From NCBI RefSeq assembly GCF_035975855.1, contig NZ_CP109055.1, positions 10,168,001-10,232,000 on the forward strand: DNA of 64,000 nt, in the 5' to 3' direction. The notes below the pieces were generated by a model, which saw nothing but the letters and a program-made list of their open reading frames with translations, was not told where the DNA came from and searched no databases. Origin of the DNA: Streptomyces sp. NBC_01304 (lineage in GTDB: Bacteria > Actinomycetota > Actinomycetes > Streptomycetales > Streptomycetaceae). Every line of letters starts with the position of its first letter. Within the stretch, counting starts at the first letter, position 1. Below, in pieces: positions 7,731 through 16,934 of this stretch. The position numbers and the translations under genes are program-made.

Positions 7731-7749
7731 GGCGGGATAGGGCTGGATC
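7720..7749. repeat. 10-bp tandem repeat x 3 at the CGNR stop codon
   Basis: GGGCGGGATA occurs at 7720-7729 and 7730-7739, and GGGCTGGATC follows at 7740-7749. The TAG stop of the CGNR gene is formed by the junction of the first two units. Confidence 0.85.
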
Positions 7750-7793
7750 GGGGGGCGTGGAGCGGGAGGGGACCCCCATGCACCCAGTCCCTG

Positions 7794-7821
7794 CTCAGAG
7801 CTCAGAGCTCAGAGCTCAGAG
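7794..7821. repeat. 7-bp tandem repeat x 4 at the reductase stop codon
   Basis: CTCAGAG is repeated perfectly four times. On the minus strand each unit reads CTCTGAG and contains TGA. The unit at 7815-7821 supplies the stop of the flavin reductase gene. Confidence 0.95.
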
Positions 7822-8847
7822 ACCGTGCCGCCGATCACCCCTCGCGACCTCGCACACCCGCGCCTCGCTCTCCGCCGAGAACGGTCCCGTGCCCGCCCGA
7901 TGCGAGGCCACCGCCGCGCGGGTCTCCTCGGCGATCAGGTCGGCGTTGATCCGGGCCGCCGCCGTGGCGCCCGCCGCCGCGACGTTGCCCACCTGTGCGG
8001 GCAGGTCGGTGACGTTGCCCGCGACCCACACGCCGGGAACGTCGGTTTGGCCGACCTCGTCCGCCGGAATGTGCTCGCCCATCCCCGACGGGTGCTGGAC
8101 GGGCCGCAGCCCCAGCTGGGCCAGGAAGCCGGCCCGAGCCACCATCCGGGGTGCGACCGCCAGGGCGTCGCGGCCGATCACGGTGCCGTCCGTCAGCCGT
8201 ACGCCCACCAGCGGGGCACCGATGACTGCCAGGGGCTCCAGCGCCGCCACCTCTCCGGTCACCACGCGGATGCCGCGCGCCGCGAACTGCTCGGCCTGCT
8301 CGGCGTCCGGCTGCGGCCCGGTGTGGGTGAAGTACGTGATGTCGTCGCTCCACTGCCGCAGCAGCAGCGCCTGATGGACCGACATCGGGTCGTTGGCGAG
8401 TACGCCGATGGCCTGGTCGCGGACTTCCCAGCCGTGGCAGTACGGGCAGTGCAGCACGTCCCTGCCCCACCGCTCGCGCAGCCCCGGCACGTCCGGCAGT
8501 TCGTCGACCAGGCCCGTGGTCACCAGCAGCCGCCGGGCCCGCACCGTCCGGCCGTCGGTCAGCTCCACCAGGAGCCGGCTGCCCGCGCGGGTCACCGCGC
8601 AGACCTCGCCGGACACCACGTGCCCGCCGTAGCCGCGGACCTCCGCCCGGCCCCGCTCGAGCAGTTCGCCGGGCGGCATCCCCTCGCGGCCGAGCAGCCC
8701 GTGCACACCCTCCGCCGGGGCGTTGCGCGGACGGCCCGCGTCGATCACCGCCACCGAACGCCGCGCCCGGGCGAGCATCAGTGCCCCGCTCAGCCCTGCG
8801 GCGCCACCGCCGAGGACCACCACGTCGTACTCGCTGTCCAGGGTCAC
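7816..8847 (-). CDS. FAD-dependent thioredoxin-reductase-like oxidoreductase
   Basis: This 343-aa cytoplasmic protein has an N-terminal FAD-binding Rossmann motif (VVLGGGAAGLSGALMLARAR), a CPYC redox pair in HCPYCHGWEVRD, and a C-terminal FAD motif, GVWVAGNVTDLPAQ. These place it in the thioredoxin-reductase-like family; disulfide or small-molecule reduction with NAD(P)H is the usual activity. The central NAD(P)H site lacks a clear GxGxxA motif (GVLANDPMSVHQ), as in ferredoxin-type or gliotoxin-reductase-like branches. GTG at 8847 is chosen because GGAGG lies 8 nt upstream. It is divergent from a cupin regulator, a pairing common in Streptomyces that suggests local control. The stop lies in a 7-bp repeat array. 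Confidence 0.9.
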   Translation of the reverse strand: MTLDSEYDVVVLGGGAAGLSGALMLARARRSVAVIDAGRPRNAPAEGVHGLLGREGMPPGELLERGRAEVRGYGGHVVSGEVCAVTRAGSRLLVELTDGRTVRARRLLVTTGLVDELPDVPGLRERWGRDVLHCPYCHGWEVRDQAIGVLANDPMSVHQALLLRQWSDDITYFTHTGPQPDAEQAEQFAARGIRVVTGEVAALEPLAVIGAPLVGVRLTDGTVIGRDALAVAPRMVARAGFLAQLGLRPVQHPSGMGEHIPADEVGQTDVPGVWVAGNVTDLPAQVGNVAAAGATAAARINADLIAEETRAAVASHRAGTGPFSAESEARVCEVARGDRRHGL

Positions 8848-8904
8848 CTTGACCACCTCCGAGTCACGACGATGCCCGCACCCCCGAAATTTCAGCAAGC
8901 AATA

Positions 8905-8919
8905 TTGCCGGTATGGCAA
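8905..8919. promoter_or_regulatory. Operator-like inverted repeat TTGCC-GGTAT-GGCAA
   Basis: This perfect 5-bp-arm inverted repeat is centred in the 82-bp divergent gap, 10 bp before the regulator start. It is probably where the XRE-cupin protein binds to repress itself and the flavin reductase. Confidence 0.55.
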
Positions 8920-8929
8920 ACTGCGAGAC

Positions 8930-9523
8930 ATGGACAACGACGACCTCGACCAAGCGCTCACCGCGGTCGGACCCCGCCTGCGCGCCCTGCGCCGGCAGCG
9001 TGCCGTCACGCTGGCCGAGCTGTCCGAGGCGACCGGGATCTCCGTGAGCACCCTGTCGCGCCTGGAGTCCGGCGACCGCCGCCCCAATCTCGAACTCCTG
9101 CTGCCGCTGGCCAAGGCCCACGGCGTCACGCTCGACGAACTCGTCGGCGCCCCGCCCACCGGCGACCCCCGCATCCACCTGCGCCCGGTCGTCCGCCACG
9201 GCATGACGATGGTGCCCCTCACCCGCAGGGCCGGCGGCATCCAGGCGTACAAGCTGGTGCTCCCGGGCGGCAGCGCGCGACGGGAGCCGGACCCGAAGAC
9301 CCACGAGGGGTACGAATGGCTCTATGTCCTCAACGGGCGGCTGCGTGTCGTCCTCGGGGACAAGGACCTGGTGCTGACCCCCGGCGAGGCGGCCGAGTTC
9401 GACACCCGGGTGCCGCACTGGTTCGGCGGCGCGGACGCCGAACCGGTCGAATTCCTCAGCCTGTTCGGCTCCCAGGGCGAACGCGCCCACCTGCGCGCCC
9501 GGCCCAAGGCGAAGCAGGAATAG
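8930..9523 (+). CDS. XRE-family regulator with C-terminal cupin sensor
   Basis: This 197-aa protein has an N-terminal helix-turn-helix (LRALRRQRAVTLAELSEATG then ISVSTLSRLESGDRRPN, residues about 14-55) and a cupin_2 barrel (about 115-185; YEWLYVLNGRLRVVLGDKDL, HWFGG). Such regulators bind a small ligand or metal in the cupin and usually control the adjacent gene. Here that is the divergent flavin reductase. The ATG at 8930 has no clear ribosome-binding site, so the transcript may be nearly leaderless. The 3' end shows a 12-bp periodic GAAGC repeat across the stop (9511, 9523, 9535). Confidence 0.9.
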   Translation: MDNDDLDQALTAVGPRLRALRRQRAVTLAELSEATGISVSTLSRLESGDRRPNLELLLPLAKAHGVTLDELVGAPPTGDPRIHLRPVVRHGMTMVPLTRRAGGIQAYKLVLPGGSARREPDPKTHEGYEWLYVLNGRLRVVLGDKDLVLTPGEAAEFDTRVPHWFGGADAEPVEFLSLFGSQGERAHLRARPKAKQE

Positions 9524-9546
9524 AAGCCTCGACGGAAGCCTGGGGA
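9511..9546. repeat. 12-bp periodic repeat across the XRE-cupin stop codon
   Basis: GAAGC recurs at exactly 12-bp intervals (9511, 9523, 9535) with partly conserved filler. The TAG stop (9521-9523) lies at the first junction. The units are diverged, so this is a weaker case than the neighbouring arrays. Confidence 0.5.
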
Positions 9547-9556
9547 AGGGCAGTTG

Positions 9557-10588
9557 ATGGACAGGGGTGCGGGGGCGCGGACCTACCGATACGTAGGTCC
9601 CGCCGACCTGATGGTCACCGTCGGGCCCGGCAGCGAGGGCCGCGTCATCCTCGCGTCGGACGACCTCGATGCATGGGCCGTCGAGCGCGGACCGGCCGAG
9701 TTGAGCGAGCCGTTCACTTACGTCGTCGCCCTGGACGGCGGGCTCCGCCTCGCACCGCGCCGCAGCGAGCACGTCGCCTGCGCGGCCGGCGCCCGCGTGC
9801 TCGGCGCGGGCGAGATGGGCTTCGGCCGCGCGTCGGGCCGGTGGTCGGTGAGCGAGGTCAGCAATCAGTCCACCGGCTACTGCCCGGACGTCACCTCCTG
9901 GCCGGCCGTCGCCCGAGCGCTCGACGGGGCCGGCATCGACCGCCCGGACGGCTTCACCTACGCGGTCGTCTTCCGCCGTTGCGAGCACTGCCAGGAGCAC
10001 AACATCGTGCGCGAGGACGACTTCGTCTGCGTCTTCTGCGACACCGCCCTGCCCGCGCACTGGAACGTCGACCCGCACGGCGACAGCTGGGCAACGGAGA
10101 CCCGCACGGCGACAGCTGGGCAACGGCGACGCGCACAGCCGCAGCTGAGCAAGCACGCCCACCGCCCCCGGCCTAGGCTGGCGATCATGACCGGAGAACG
10201 CGACCTCGCCCGCCTCCTGAGCGGCATGCGCCCCGAACTCAACCCTGGCCGGTACGTCTTCGTCGCCATCCCCGACGGCCGTATCCCCATCGGCCTCGAC
10301 CCCGTCGTCACCGTCCAGGAGGCCGAGGGCCGCACCCTGGTGCTGCACCAGCAGGAAGCCGACGCCGCCTCACTCGCGTACGACTACGTGGCCGGCTGGA
10401 TCACCCTGCGCGTGCACTCCGCCCTCGATGCCGTGGGGCTGACCGCCGCCGTCGCCCAGGCGCTCGCCGAGGAGGGGCTGAGCTGCAACGTCGTCGCGGG
10501 CTTCCATCACGACCACCTCTTCGTCCCCTACGACAGCGCCGGCGTCGCCGTGGCGATCCTGCACCGCCTCGCGGAGCGCTCCGCCTGA
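9557..10588 (+). CDS. Conserved hypothetical protein fused in frame to an ACT-domain protein by a 29-bp duplication
   Basis: As it stands the frame encodes 343 aa. Residues 1-175 are a Streptomyces-type protein of unknown function ending in a zinc-ribbon-like CEHCQEHN...CVFC pair. Residues 211-343 are an ACT-domain protein. The join is unnatural: a 29-bp tandem duplication at 10070-10127 shifts the frame. If one copy is removed, the first gene would end at TAG 10174-10176, as an independent protein of about 196 aa ending in RPPPPA, 10 bp before the ACT gene's own ATG. I infer a recent duplication that removed the stop. The start ATG at 9557 follows GGGAAGGG. A sequencing artefact in a repeat is the alternative. 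Confidence 0.7.
   Translation: MDRGAGARTYRYVGPADLMVTVGPGSEGRVILASDDLDAWAVERGPAELSEPFTYVVALDGGLRLAPRRSEHVACAAGARVLGAGEMGFGRASGRWSVSEVSNQSTGYCPDVTSWPAVARALDGAGIDRPDGFTYAVVFRRCEHCQEHNIVREDDFVCVFCDTALPAHWNVDPHGDSWATETRTATAGQRRRAQPQLSKHAHRPRPRLAIMTGERDLARLLSGMRPELNPGRYVFVAIPDGRIPIGLDPVVTVQEAEGRTLVLHQQEADAASLAYDYVAGWITLRVHSALDAVGLTAAVAQALAEEGLSCNVVAGFHHDHLFVPYDSAGVAVAILHRLAERSA
10070..10127. repeat. 29-bp tandem duplication causing a frameshift and gene fusion
   Basis: Units 10070-10098 and 10099-10127 begin GACCCGCACGGCGACAGCTG and differ only at the last base. Because 29 is not a multiple of three, the duplication moves the upstream gene out of its ancestral stop frame and into that of the ACT-domain gene. 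Confidence 0.95.
10187..10588 (+). CDS. ACT-domain protein, probably with its own start
   Basis: This 133-aa product contains a tandem ACT-like fold of the amino-acid-binding 'ACT_7' type found in many actinobacteria (GRYVFVAIPDGRIP, GWITLRVHSALDAVGLTAAV, HDHLFVPYDSAGVAVAIL). It probably senses a small molecule and has no catalytic domain. An independent start at ATG 10187 is likely: TAGGCT at 10174-10179 has the form of a -10 element 7 bp before the ATG, giving a leaderless transcript. The same frame is also open from the upstream gene because of the 29-bp duplication, so both a short and a fused product may exist. Confidence 0.75.
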   Translation: MTGERDLARLLSGMRPELNPGRYVFVAIPDGRIPIGLDPVVTVQEAEGRTLVLHQQEADAASLAYDYVAGWITLRVHSALDAVGLTAAVAQALAEEGLSCNVVAGFHHDHLFVPYDSAGVAVAILHRLAERSA

Positions 10589-10757
10589 CCTCGACCGGCC
10601 CTTCTAGCACGCAGCGGAAAGTGCCGCCGGTACGTTCCGGAAAATCTCCTTCCGACCGTCCCGGGCTCCCTCGCGCGGGCGTACGCTGAGGTGCCTGAAG
10701 GCCACGCCGCGCCCCGGCACCCCGCGCCAGGCGCACCACCGTGGCAGGGGGTGTGCC

Positions 10758-13658
10758 ATGGGCCAGCGTGTCACCCGGATCCGCCGCACGCTCTTCGAGC
10801 GCGACAGTGAACTCGCCGTCGTGGACGAGGCGTTGCGTGAACTCGGCACGACCGGCAATGAGACTCCGGACCGCCCGCGCGGCGCCCTGCTCGCCTTCGC
10901 CGGACGCGCCGGACTCGGCAAGACCACACTCCTCGCCGAGGTCCGCCGCAGGGCGACCGCCCGGGGCTGCACCGTCCTCGCGGCCCGCGGCGGCGACCAG
11001 GAGCAGCAGGTCGCCTTCCACGTCGCCCGTCAGCTCGTCCAGCCCCAGCTGGCCGGCGCCTCGCAGGAGGAACTCCGTGCCACGCTGGGCAGTTGGTACG
11101 CCATCGTGGGCCCTGCGCTCGGTCTGTGCGCACCGCAGGAGGGTGCACCGCCCGATCCGCAGGGCCTGCGGGACGGCCTCGACTGGGTGCTCACCCATCT
11201 CGCGGTCCAGCGTGCCCCGATGGTCCTCGTCCTCGACGACGCACACTGGGCCGACCCGGAGTCGCTGAGCTGGCTCGCCGCGTTCGCGCCGCGCGCCGAA
11301 CAGCTGCCGCTGCTGCTCGTCGTCGCCTACCGGCCCGAGGAACTCCCCGACTACGCCGATGAGTTCAGGGGGCTCCCGGGCCGGGCGGGCCACCGCCCGC
11401 TCGACCTCGAACCGCTCAGCGCCCCGTCCATCGCCCGCCTCGTGCGCCAGACGGTCGGCGCGCACGCGGACGACGCGTTCTGCCGCGAATGCTGGGCCGT
11501 CACTGCCGGAAACCCCTTCGAGGCCGTCGAGTTGACCGCGAAGGTGGCCGCCCGCGGCCTCGCGCCCAACGAATCCGGCGCGCATCTCCTGCGCGACCTC
11601 GCGGCCGCCGTCAAGGGCAGCGGCCTCGTCGCCCGACTGGAACGCCTGGGCACCTCCACGGTCCGCTTCGCCTGGGCCTGCGCCGTCCTCGGCACGGAAA
11701 TATCCCCGGACCTGGCCGCGAACGTCGCGGGCCTCGGCGAGGAAGAGGCCACCGACGCGGCCGACCGGCTGCGCGACGCCCGCATCCTCACCGGCGTCGA
11801 GACCCTCGAGTTCGTCCACCCGCTGATCGCCACCGCCGTCTACCGCGCCATCTCGCCCGGCGTCCGCGTCGCCCTGCACGGCCAGGCCGCCTGGGCCGTC
11901 GTCAACGCCGGCCTCGGCGCCCCGGCCGCCGCACGCCACCTGTTGGAGACCCACCCCGAGGGCGACACCTGGGTCGTCAAACAGCTGCGCGCCGCCGCCC
12001 AGGAGACCCTGCGCGCAGGCGCCCCCGACGCGGCCCGCCGCTTCCTGGCCCGCGCCCTGCGCGAGCCCCCGCCCTTCGAGGAACGCGCCCTCGTCCTGTA
12101 CGAACTGGGCTGCGCCTCACTGCTCACCGAGCCCGCGACCACCGTCAACCACCTGCGGGCCGCCCTCGAAGAGCCCATCAACGACCCGGCCCTGCGCCAC
12201 GGCATCGTCTACCGCCTCTCCCAGGTCCTCGCCCACACCGACCGCCTCACCGAGGCCTCCACCACCCTCGACCACGAGATGCGCCGCACCACCGACGCCC
12301 GGGTCCGACTGCGCATGCAGTCCGAGCAGTTCATGTGGGACGCCTTCCGCTCCGACGAACCCGACTCACCCGCCCGCTCCCGGCGCCTGGCCAAACTCGC
12401 CGACCGCCTCACCGGCCGCGACCTCACCGAGCGCTACATCATCGGCCTGCGCGCCTGGGACGCCACGCTGCGCGGCGAGTGCGCCGCCACCGTCGTCCGG
12501 CACGCCGAACGCGCCCTGGTCGGCGGCCTCAGCTGGGCCGAGGAGGACCGCGGCTTCGAGGTACCCGTCCTCGCCGCCATGACCTTCCTGTACGCGGACC
12601 GCCCCGGCCGCGCCGAGGAGTTGTTCGCCGAAGGCATCGCCGACTTCGAGCGGGCGGGCTGGCGCGGCGCCCATCTCTCGTTCGCGTACACCCTGCTCGC
12701 CTATCTGCGCCTGCGCCGCGGCCGGCTCACCGAGGCCGAGGACTTCGCCCGCGGCGGACTGCGCCTGGCCGAACGCCTCGGGCACGGCACTCCCGCCCAC
12801 TGGTACGCGGTCGGCATCCTCATCGAAGTGCTGCTCGCCCGCGGCCGCCCGGCCGAGGCGGCCCGCATCGGCGAGGACTACGGCTTCACGGCGCCCTTCC
12901 CGGCCGCCGTGACCTTCCCCGACTCGCAGACCGTGTACGGAGAACTCCTGCTGGCCCGCGGCCTGCCGAAGGAGGCCGCCCTCGAACTCGCCGCCGCCGG
13001 ACGGCGCCTGGAACCGCGCGGGATACGCAACCCCTCCTGGTGCCCCTGGATGCTGCACCTCGCCCGCGCCGAGGCCCACGACGCCCCCGACCAGGCCGTG
13101 GCCACCGCGCTCGAAGCGGTGGGCCGCGCCCGGCAGTTCGGCACGCATTCCGCCATCGGGCAGGCCCTGCGCGTCGCCGCCGAAGTCTCCCCGCCCACCG
13201 AGCGCGGCAAGCTCCTGGAGGAGTCCGTCCAGCACCTGGAGCAAGCGCCCGCCGCGTACGAACTCGCCTGTGCCCTGGTCGCCCTGGGCACGGAACTGCG
13301 CCGCACCGGACGCACCAAGGAAGCCGCCGAACAGCTCTACCGCGGCCTCGAAGCGGCCGCCTTGTGCGGGGCCGACGGCCTGGTCGAGCGCGCCCGCGAC
13401 GAACTCGCCGCGGCCGGGCAGCGCCCGCGGCGGCTGCACAGCACCGAGACGGACACGCTCACCGCCCGCGAACGCGCGGCAGCGACCTTGACCGTGCGTG
13501 GTGAGAGCCCCGGGCGGATAGCGGAGGAGCTGGGCATCGACGAGGCCTCCGTCAGCCGTCTGCTGTCCGGCGTCTACCGGAAGGTGGGCACGGACCGGGC
13601 GGGGCTGGCGGCGGCTCTGGGCGCGGCGGTCGGGCGGGGTGCTGCGCCGTCGCTCTGA
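10758..13658 (+). CDS. Large ATP-binding LuxR-type (LAL/MalT-like) transcriptional regulator
   Basis: This 966-aa cytoplasmic regulator has an N-terminal AAA/STAND ATPase with Walker A GRAGLGKT at 49-56 and Walker B VLVLDDAHWAD near 155-165. A long helical TPR-like region covers about 380-880, and a C-terminal LuxR helix-turn-helix lies near 895-955 (LTARERAAATLTVRGESPGR, IDEASVSRLLSGVYRK). LAL proteins are pathway activators triggered by ligand and ATP. No biosynthetic cluster flanks it, so its target is unknown. The HTH is slightly atypical, with EASVSRLLS where EKTVKRHVS-like sequence is usual. The ATG at 10758 follows GGCAGGGGGTGTGCC. Confidence 0.9.
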   Translation: MGQRVTRIRRTLFERDSELAVVDEALRELGTTGNETPDRPRGALLAFAGRAGLGKTTLLAEVRRRATARGCTVLAARGGDQEQQVAFHVARQLVQPQLAGASQEELRATLGSWYAIVGPALGLCAPQEGAPPDPQGLRDGLDWVLTHLAVQRAPMVLVLDDAHWADPESLSWLAAFAPRAEQLPLLLVVAYRPEELPDYADEFRGLPGRAGHRPLDLEPLSAPSIARLVRQTVGAHADDAFCRECWAVTAGNPFEAVELTAKVAARGLAPNESGAHLLRDLAAAVKGSGLVARLERLGTSTVRFAWACAVLGTEISPDLAANVAGLGEEEATDAADRLRDARILTGVETLEFVHPLIATAVYRAISPGVRVALHGQAAWAVVNAGLGAPAAARHLLETHPEGDTWVVKQLRAAAQETLRAGAPDAARRFLARALREPPPFEERALVLYELGCASLLTEPATTVNHLRAALEEPINDPALRHGIVYRLSQVLAHTDRLTEASTTLDHEMRRTTDARVRLRMQSEQFMWDAFRSDEPDSPARSRRLAKLADRLTGRDLTERYIIGLRAWDATLRGECAATVVRHAERALVGGLSWAEEDRGFEVPVLAAMTFLYADRPGRAEELFAEGIADFERAGWRGAHLSFAYTLLAYLRLRRGRLTEAEDFARGGLRLAERLGHGTPAHWYAVGILIEVLLARGRPAEAARIGEDYGFTAPFPAAVTFPDSQTVYGELLLARGLPKEAALELAAAGRRLEPRGIRNPSWCPWMLHLARAEAHDAPDQAVATALEAVGRARQFGTHSAIGQALRVAAEVSPPTERGKLLEESVQHLEQAPAAYELACALVALGTELRRTGRTKEAAEQLYRGLEAAALCGADGLVERARDELAAAGQRPRRLHSTETDTLTARERAAATLTVRGESPGRIAEELGIDEASVSRLLSGVYRKVGTDRAGLAAALGAAVGRGAAPSL

Positions 13659-13723
13659 TTTTTGCCCCTCCCCGCCCCTTCCCCAGAGGCTGCGCCGCCG
13701 ATGACTTCCGGACGTCGAAGATC

Positions 13724-13738
13724 GGGGGCTGCGCCCCC
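13724..13738. terminator. Hairpin GGGGGCTGCGCCCCC after the LAL gene
   Basis: Six-base-pair GC stem with a 3-nt loop, 66 bp past the LAL stop. It is of the common Streptomyces intergenic GGGGCTGCGCCCC type and is probably an intrinsic terminator without a U tract. Confidence 0.5.
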
Positions 13739-13771
13739 GGACCCCCGGATCGGCCTTCGGCCTCCGTCCTC

Positions 13772-13809
13772 AAACGCCGGACGGGCTGAGAAACGCCGGA
13801 CGGGCTGAG
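13772..13809. repeat. 19-bp direct repeat x 2
   Basis: AAACGCCGGACGGGCTGAG occurs twice in tandem. The CGCCGGACGGGCTGA core is a widespread Streptomyces intergenic sequence; here it is duplicated in the gap between the LAL gene and the next gene. Confidence 0.85.
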
Positions 13810-13864
13810 AGGAAGGGCCAGGGCCCCGCGTCGGCACGGCCGGAAAGCCACGTACCATGGCGGC

Positions 13865-14365
13865 ATGTCCTTCCTCCGCCGACGCAGCGCCCCGACTCCC
13901 GCGGGCCCGGACTTCGATGTCCTGGCCATGGACCCGGGGGACTGGCCTGGCAACCTCGGCGCGGGCCTGCTGCCTGCCCCCGACGGCAGCTGCCAGGGCG
14001 TCTTTCTGCGCTACGACCTGTTCGGCGGCCGCGGTCCCGCGATGATCATCGGCAATCTGCCGGAGGGCTCGCCGGCCCGCGAGCTCGCCGACAAGCAGGT
14101 GCCCTTCGAGGTCGCCCAACTGCTCCTCGCGCTGGAGAACGAGGAGGAGGTCGAGGTCACCGGGGTCGAGGACGTTCCCGTGATGCAGGGCGACAACCTC
14201 CTGATCGTGCGCCGCCTCAAGCTCTCCGAGAGCCGCATCTCCTGCGTCCAGTTCGACCGCAGCGACAACGTCCTGGTGACCGTCGCGGCCTGGGACCGGC
14301 CCATCACGGACGACCTGTACGCGCTCCTGAAGCCGCTGCCCGCGGAGATGTTCCAGCAGGGCTGA
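13865..14365 (+). CDS. Conserved Streptomyces protein of unknown function
   Basis: This 166-aa soluble acidic protein has no signal peptide, membrane segment or motif that I recognise. It contains a [20 protein letters not shown] segment and an acidic [14 protein letters not shown] stretch. It looks like a single-domain, widely conserved actinobacterial protein. TACCAT at 13853-13858 has the form of a -10 element 7 bp before the ATG and no ribosome-binding site is visible, so a leaderless transcript is likely. Its last codons and stop are duplicated in a 26/24-bp repeat. Confidence 0.75.
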   Translation: MSFLRRRSAPTPAGPDFDVLAMDPGDWPGNLGAGLLPAPDGSCQGVFLRYDLFGGRGPAMIIGNLPEGSPARELADKQVPFEVAQLLLALENEEEVEVTGVEDVPVMQGDNLLIVRRLKLSESRISCVQFDRSDNVLVTVAAWDRPITDDLYALLKPLPAEMFQQG

Positions 14366-14400
14366 TCCGGCGCCCCTCCCAGCAGGGTGGGTCCGGCCCC
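14351..14400. repeat. Tandem duplication of the 3' end of the 166-aa gene
   Basis: 14351-14376 (TTCCAGCAGGGCTGATCCGG...) and 14377-14400 (TCCCAGCAGGGTGGGTCCGG...) are diverged copies of about 25 bp. The stop TGA (14363-14365) lies in the first copy. Confidence 0.75.
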
Positions 14401-14462
14401 TTCACGAGCCCTCGTGCGCGCACCCTTGTCGAGAGGTCATCGGACCTCTACCGTCCGGGGGC

Positions 14463-16817
14463 ATGTCTCATGGGATCACGCGAAGAACCACCATGAAGTC
14501 TGCCCTCGGTGGCGCAGCCCTGCTCGCAGCGGGCGGAGGCGCCCTCTCCCGCCCCGCGCACGCCGCCGATACGTCCGATGAATTAGCGCTCTGGTACCGG
14601 GCGCCCGCCGCCGACTGGGAACGAGAGGCCCTGCCCCTCGGCAATGGCGCCCTCGGCGCCATGGTCTTCGGCACCCTCGCCGCCGAGCGCCTCCAGCTCA
14701 ACGAGAAGACCCTGTGGACCGGCGGCCCCGGAGCCAAGGACGGCTACGACCACGGCAACTGGACCGCGCCCCGCCCCGGCGCCCTCGCCGCCGTCCAGGC
14801 GGACCTCGACGCGAAGGGCAGCCTCGACCCGGACGGCGTCGCGGCCCGCCTCGGCCAGCCCAAGCGCGGCTACGGCGCCCACCAGACCCTCGGCGACCTC
14901 CACCTCGACATCCCCGGCGCGCCCACCACCCCGGACTCCACCTACCGCCGTGGCCTCGACCTGCGGACGGGCCTCGCCGACGTGACGTACAGCCACCAAG
15001 GCGTCCGCCACACAAGGGAGTTCTTCGCCTCGTACCCCGGCAACGTCATCGTCGGCCACCTCGGCGCCGACCACCCCGGCAGCGTCACCTGCACCCTGCG
15101 GTACACCTCGCCGCGCACCGACTTCACCGCGACGGCCGCCGGCGACCGGATCACCGTACGCGGTCAACTCGCGGACAACGGGCTGCGGTTCGAGGCCCAG
15201 ATCCGGGTGCGTACGACCGGAGGCACCCTCGCCGCCAACCCCGACGGCACCCTCACCGTGACCGGCGCGGACAGCGCCTGGTTCGTGCTCGCCGCGGGAA
15301 CCGACTACGCCGACACCTACCCCGGCTACCGTGGCGACGACCCGCACGCCGCCGTCACCCGCGCCGTGGACGCGGCGGTCGACGCCGGACACGGGCAGCT
15401 GAGGGAACGTCATATCGCCGACCACCGGGGCCTGTTCGACCGTGTCGCCCTCGACATCCGGCAGTCCTCCGCGCCCACCGGCGTACCCACGGACGAACTC
15501 CTCAAGCAGTACACGGGCGGTGCGAGCCCCGCCGACCGGGCACTCGAAGCGCTCTTCTTCCAGTACGGCCGCTACCTGCTGATCGCCTCCTCGCGCCCCG
15601 GGTCGCTCCCCGCCAACCTGCAGGGCGTGTGGAACAACAGCACCACCCCTCCCTGGTCCGCCGACTACCACACCAACATCAACCTGCAGATGAACTACTG
15701 GCCGGCCGAGGCCGCGAACCTCGCCGAGACCACCGCCCCCTACGACCGTTTCGTCGAAGCACTGCGCGCACCCGGGCGACGTACCGCCAAGGAGATGTTC
15801 AACGCCGACGGCTGGGTCGTGCACAACGAGACCAACACCTACGGATTCACCGGCGTGCACGACTGGTCGACGGCCTTCTGGTTCCCCGAGGCCGCCGCCT
15901 GGCTGAGCGCCCAGCTCTACGAGCACTACCGCTTCAGCGGCTCGACCGCCTATCTGCGCTCCACCGCCTACCCCGTCCTGAAGGAAGCGGCCCGCTTCTG
16001 GCTCGCCGTCCTGCACACCGACCCGCGCGACAACTCCCTCGTGGTCTCGCCGAGTTACTCGCCCGAGCACGGAGACTTCACGGCGGGCGCCGCCATGTCC
16101 CAGCAGATCGTCCACGAGCTGCTCACCAACACCCTGGACGCGGCCCGCGTCCTCGGTGACGCCCCCGCCTTCCGCGACGAACTCACCCGTACGCTCGCCA
16201 AGTTGGACCCCGGCCTGCGCATCGGCTCCTGGGGCCAGCTCCAGGAGTGGAAGGCCGACCTCGACGACCGCACCGACACCCACCGCCACGTCTCCCACCT
16301 CTACGCCCTGCACCCCGGGCGGCAGATCGAACCCGGCAGCAAGTGGGCCGAGGCAGCCAAGGTCTCCCTCACGGCGCGCGGCGACGGTGGCACGGGCTGG
16401 TCCAAGGCCTGGAAGGTCAACTTCTGGGCGCGGCTGCGCGACGGCGACCACGCCCACACCATGCTCGCCGAACAGCTCAAGAGCTCCACCCTGCCGAACC
16501 TGTGGGACACCCACCCGCCGTTCCAGATCGACGGCAACTTCGGTGCCACGTCGGGCGTCGTGGAGATGCTGCTGCAGAGCCAGTTCGACGTCATCGAGGT
16601 GCTGCCCGCCCTGCCGACGTCGTGGCCGGAGGGGTCGGTACGCGGACTGCGGGCGCGCGGCGGGGCGACCGTGGACATCACCTGGGCGGCCGGGAAGGCC
16701 ACCCGCATCGTGCTCACGGCATCCCGGACGCGTGAACTCACCGTACGCAGCGACCTGTTGGACGGCGGTGAGCGCACCTTCAAGGCGAAGGCGGGGGAGC
16801 GGTACGTGTTCGAGTGA
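14463..16817 (+). CDS. Tat-exported GH95 glycoside hydrolase (alpha-L-fucosidase/galactosidase family)
   Basis: This 784-aa protein begins with a twin-arginine signal (RRTTMK, then an Ala-rich core ending in AHAA). The mature part is a full-length GH95 enzyme: an N-terminal beta-sandwich ([28 protein letters not shown]), a linker and an (alpha/alpha)6 barrel. By motif, the catalytic set of the Bifidobacterium GH95 fucosidase is present: Asn405 and Asn407 in [11 protein letters not shown], the acid Glu595 in LQEW, and Asp690 in FQIDGNFG. It should remove alpha-1,2-linked fucose or related residues from glycans outside the cell. The ATG at 14463 is needed to include the arginine pair. It is monocistronic and converges on the amidase gene. 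Confidence 0.93.
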   Translation: MSHGITRRTTMKSALGGAALLAAGGGALSRPAHAADTSDELALWYRAPAADWEREALPLGNGALGAMVFGTLAAERLQLNEKTLWTGGPGAKDGYDHGNWTAPRPGALAAVQADLDAKGSLDPDGVAARLGQPKRGYGAHQTLGDLHLDIPGAPTTPDSTYRRGLDLRTGLADVTYSHQGVRHTREFFASYPGNVIVGHLGADHPGSVTCTLRYTSPRTDFTATAAGDRITVRGQLADNGLRFEAQIRVRTTGGTLAANPDGTLTVTGADSAWFVLAAGTDYADTYPGYRGDDPHAAVTRAVDAAVDAGHGQLRERHIADHRGLFDRVALDIRQSSAPTGVPTDELLKQYTGGASPADRALEALFFQYGRYLLIASSRPGSLPANLQGVWNNSTTPPWSADYHTNINLQMNYWPAEAANLAETTAPYDRFVEALRAPGRRTAKEMFNADGWVVHNETNTYGFTGVHDWSTAFWFPEAAAWLSAQLYEHYRFSGSTAYLRSTAYPVLKEAARFWLAVLHTDPRDNSLVVSPSYSPEHGDFTAGAAMSQQIVHELLTNTLDAARVLGDAPAFRDELTRTLAKLDPGLRIGSWGQLQEWKADLDDRTDTHRHVSHLYALHPGRQIEPGSKWAEAAKVSLTARGDGGTGWSKAWKVNFWARLRDGDHAHTMLAEQLKSSTLPNLWDTHPPFQIDGNFGATSGVVEMLLQSQFDVIEVLPALPTSWPEGSVRGLRARGGATVDITWAAGKATRIVLTASRTRELTVRSDLLDGGERTFKAKAGERYVFE

Positions 16818-16845
16818 CGTCCCGCCCCACCCCGCCCCGCACAAA

Positions 16846-16893
16846 GGCGACCGGGCCCGCACCTGCCCCCACGCAGGCCCGGACCCGGTCGCC
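16846..16893. terminator. Bidirectional terminator hairpin
   Basis: GGCGACCGGGCCCG (16846) pairs with CGGACCCGGTCGCC (to 16893), with one mismatch and a 20-nt loop. It lies between the convergent GH95 and amidase genes. Confidence 0.85.
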
Positions 16894-16934
16894 TCAGATG
16901 CGCGGCAGGAACCCCGCGCACCAGGTGCCGCCCG

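Noticed and set aside
7825..10176. A very long plus-strand open frame overlapping the flavin reductase and regulator genes
   Set aside because: It is antisense to or out of frame with well-supported genes and has Arg/Pro-rich shadow composition. Only its last part, near 10128-10176, matters, as the ancestral end of the 9557 gene.
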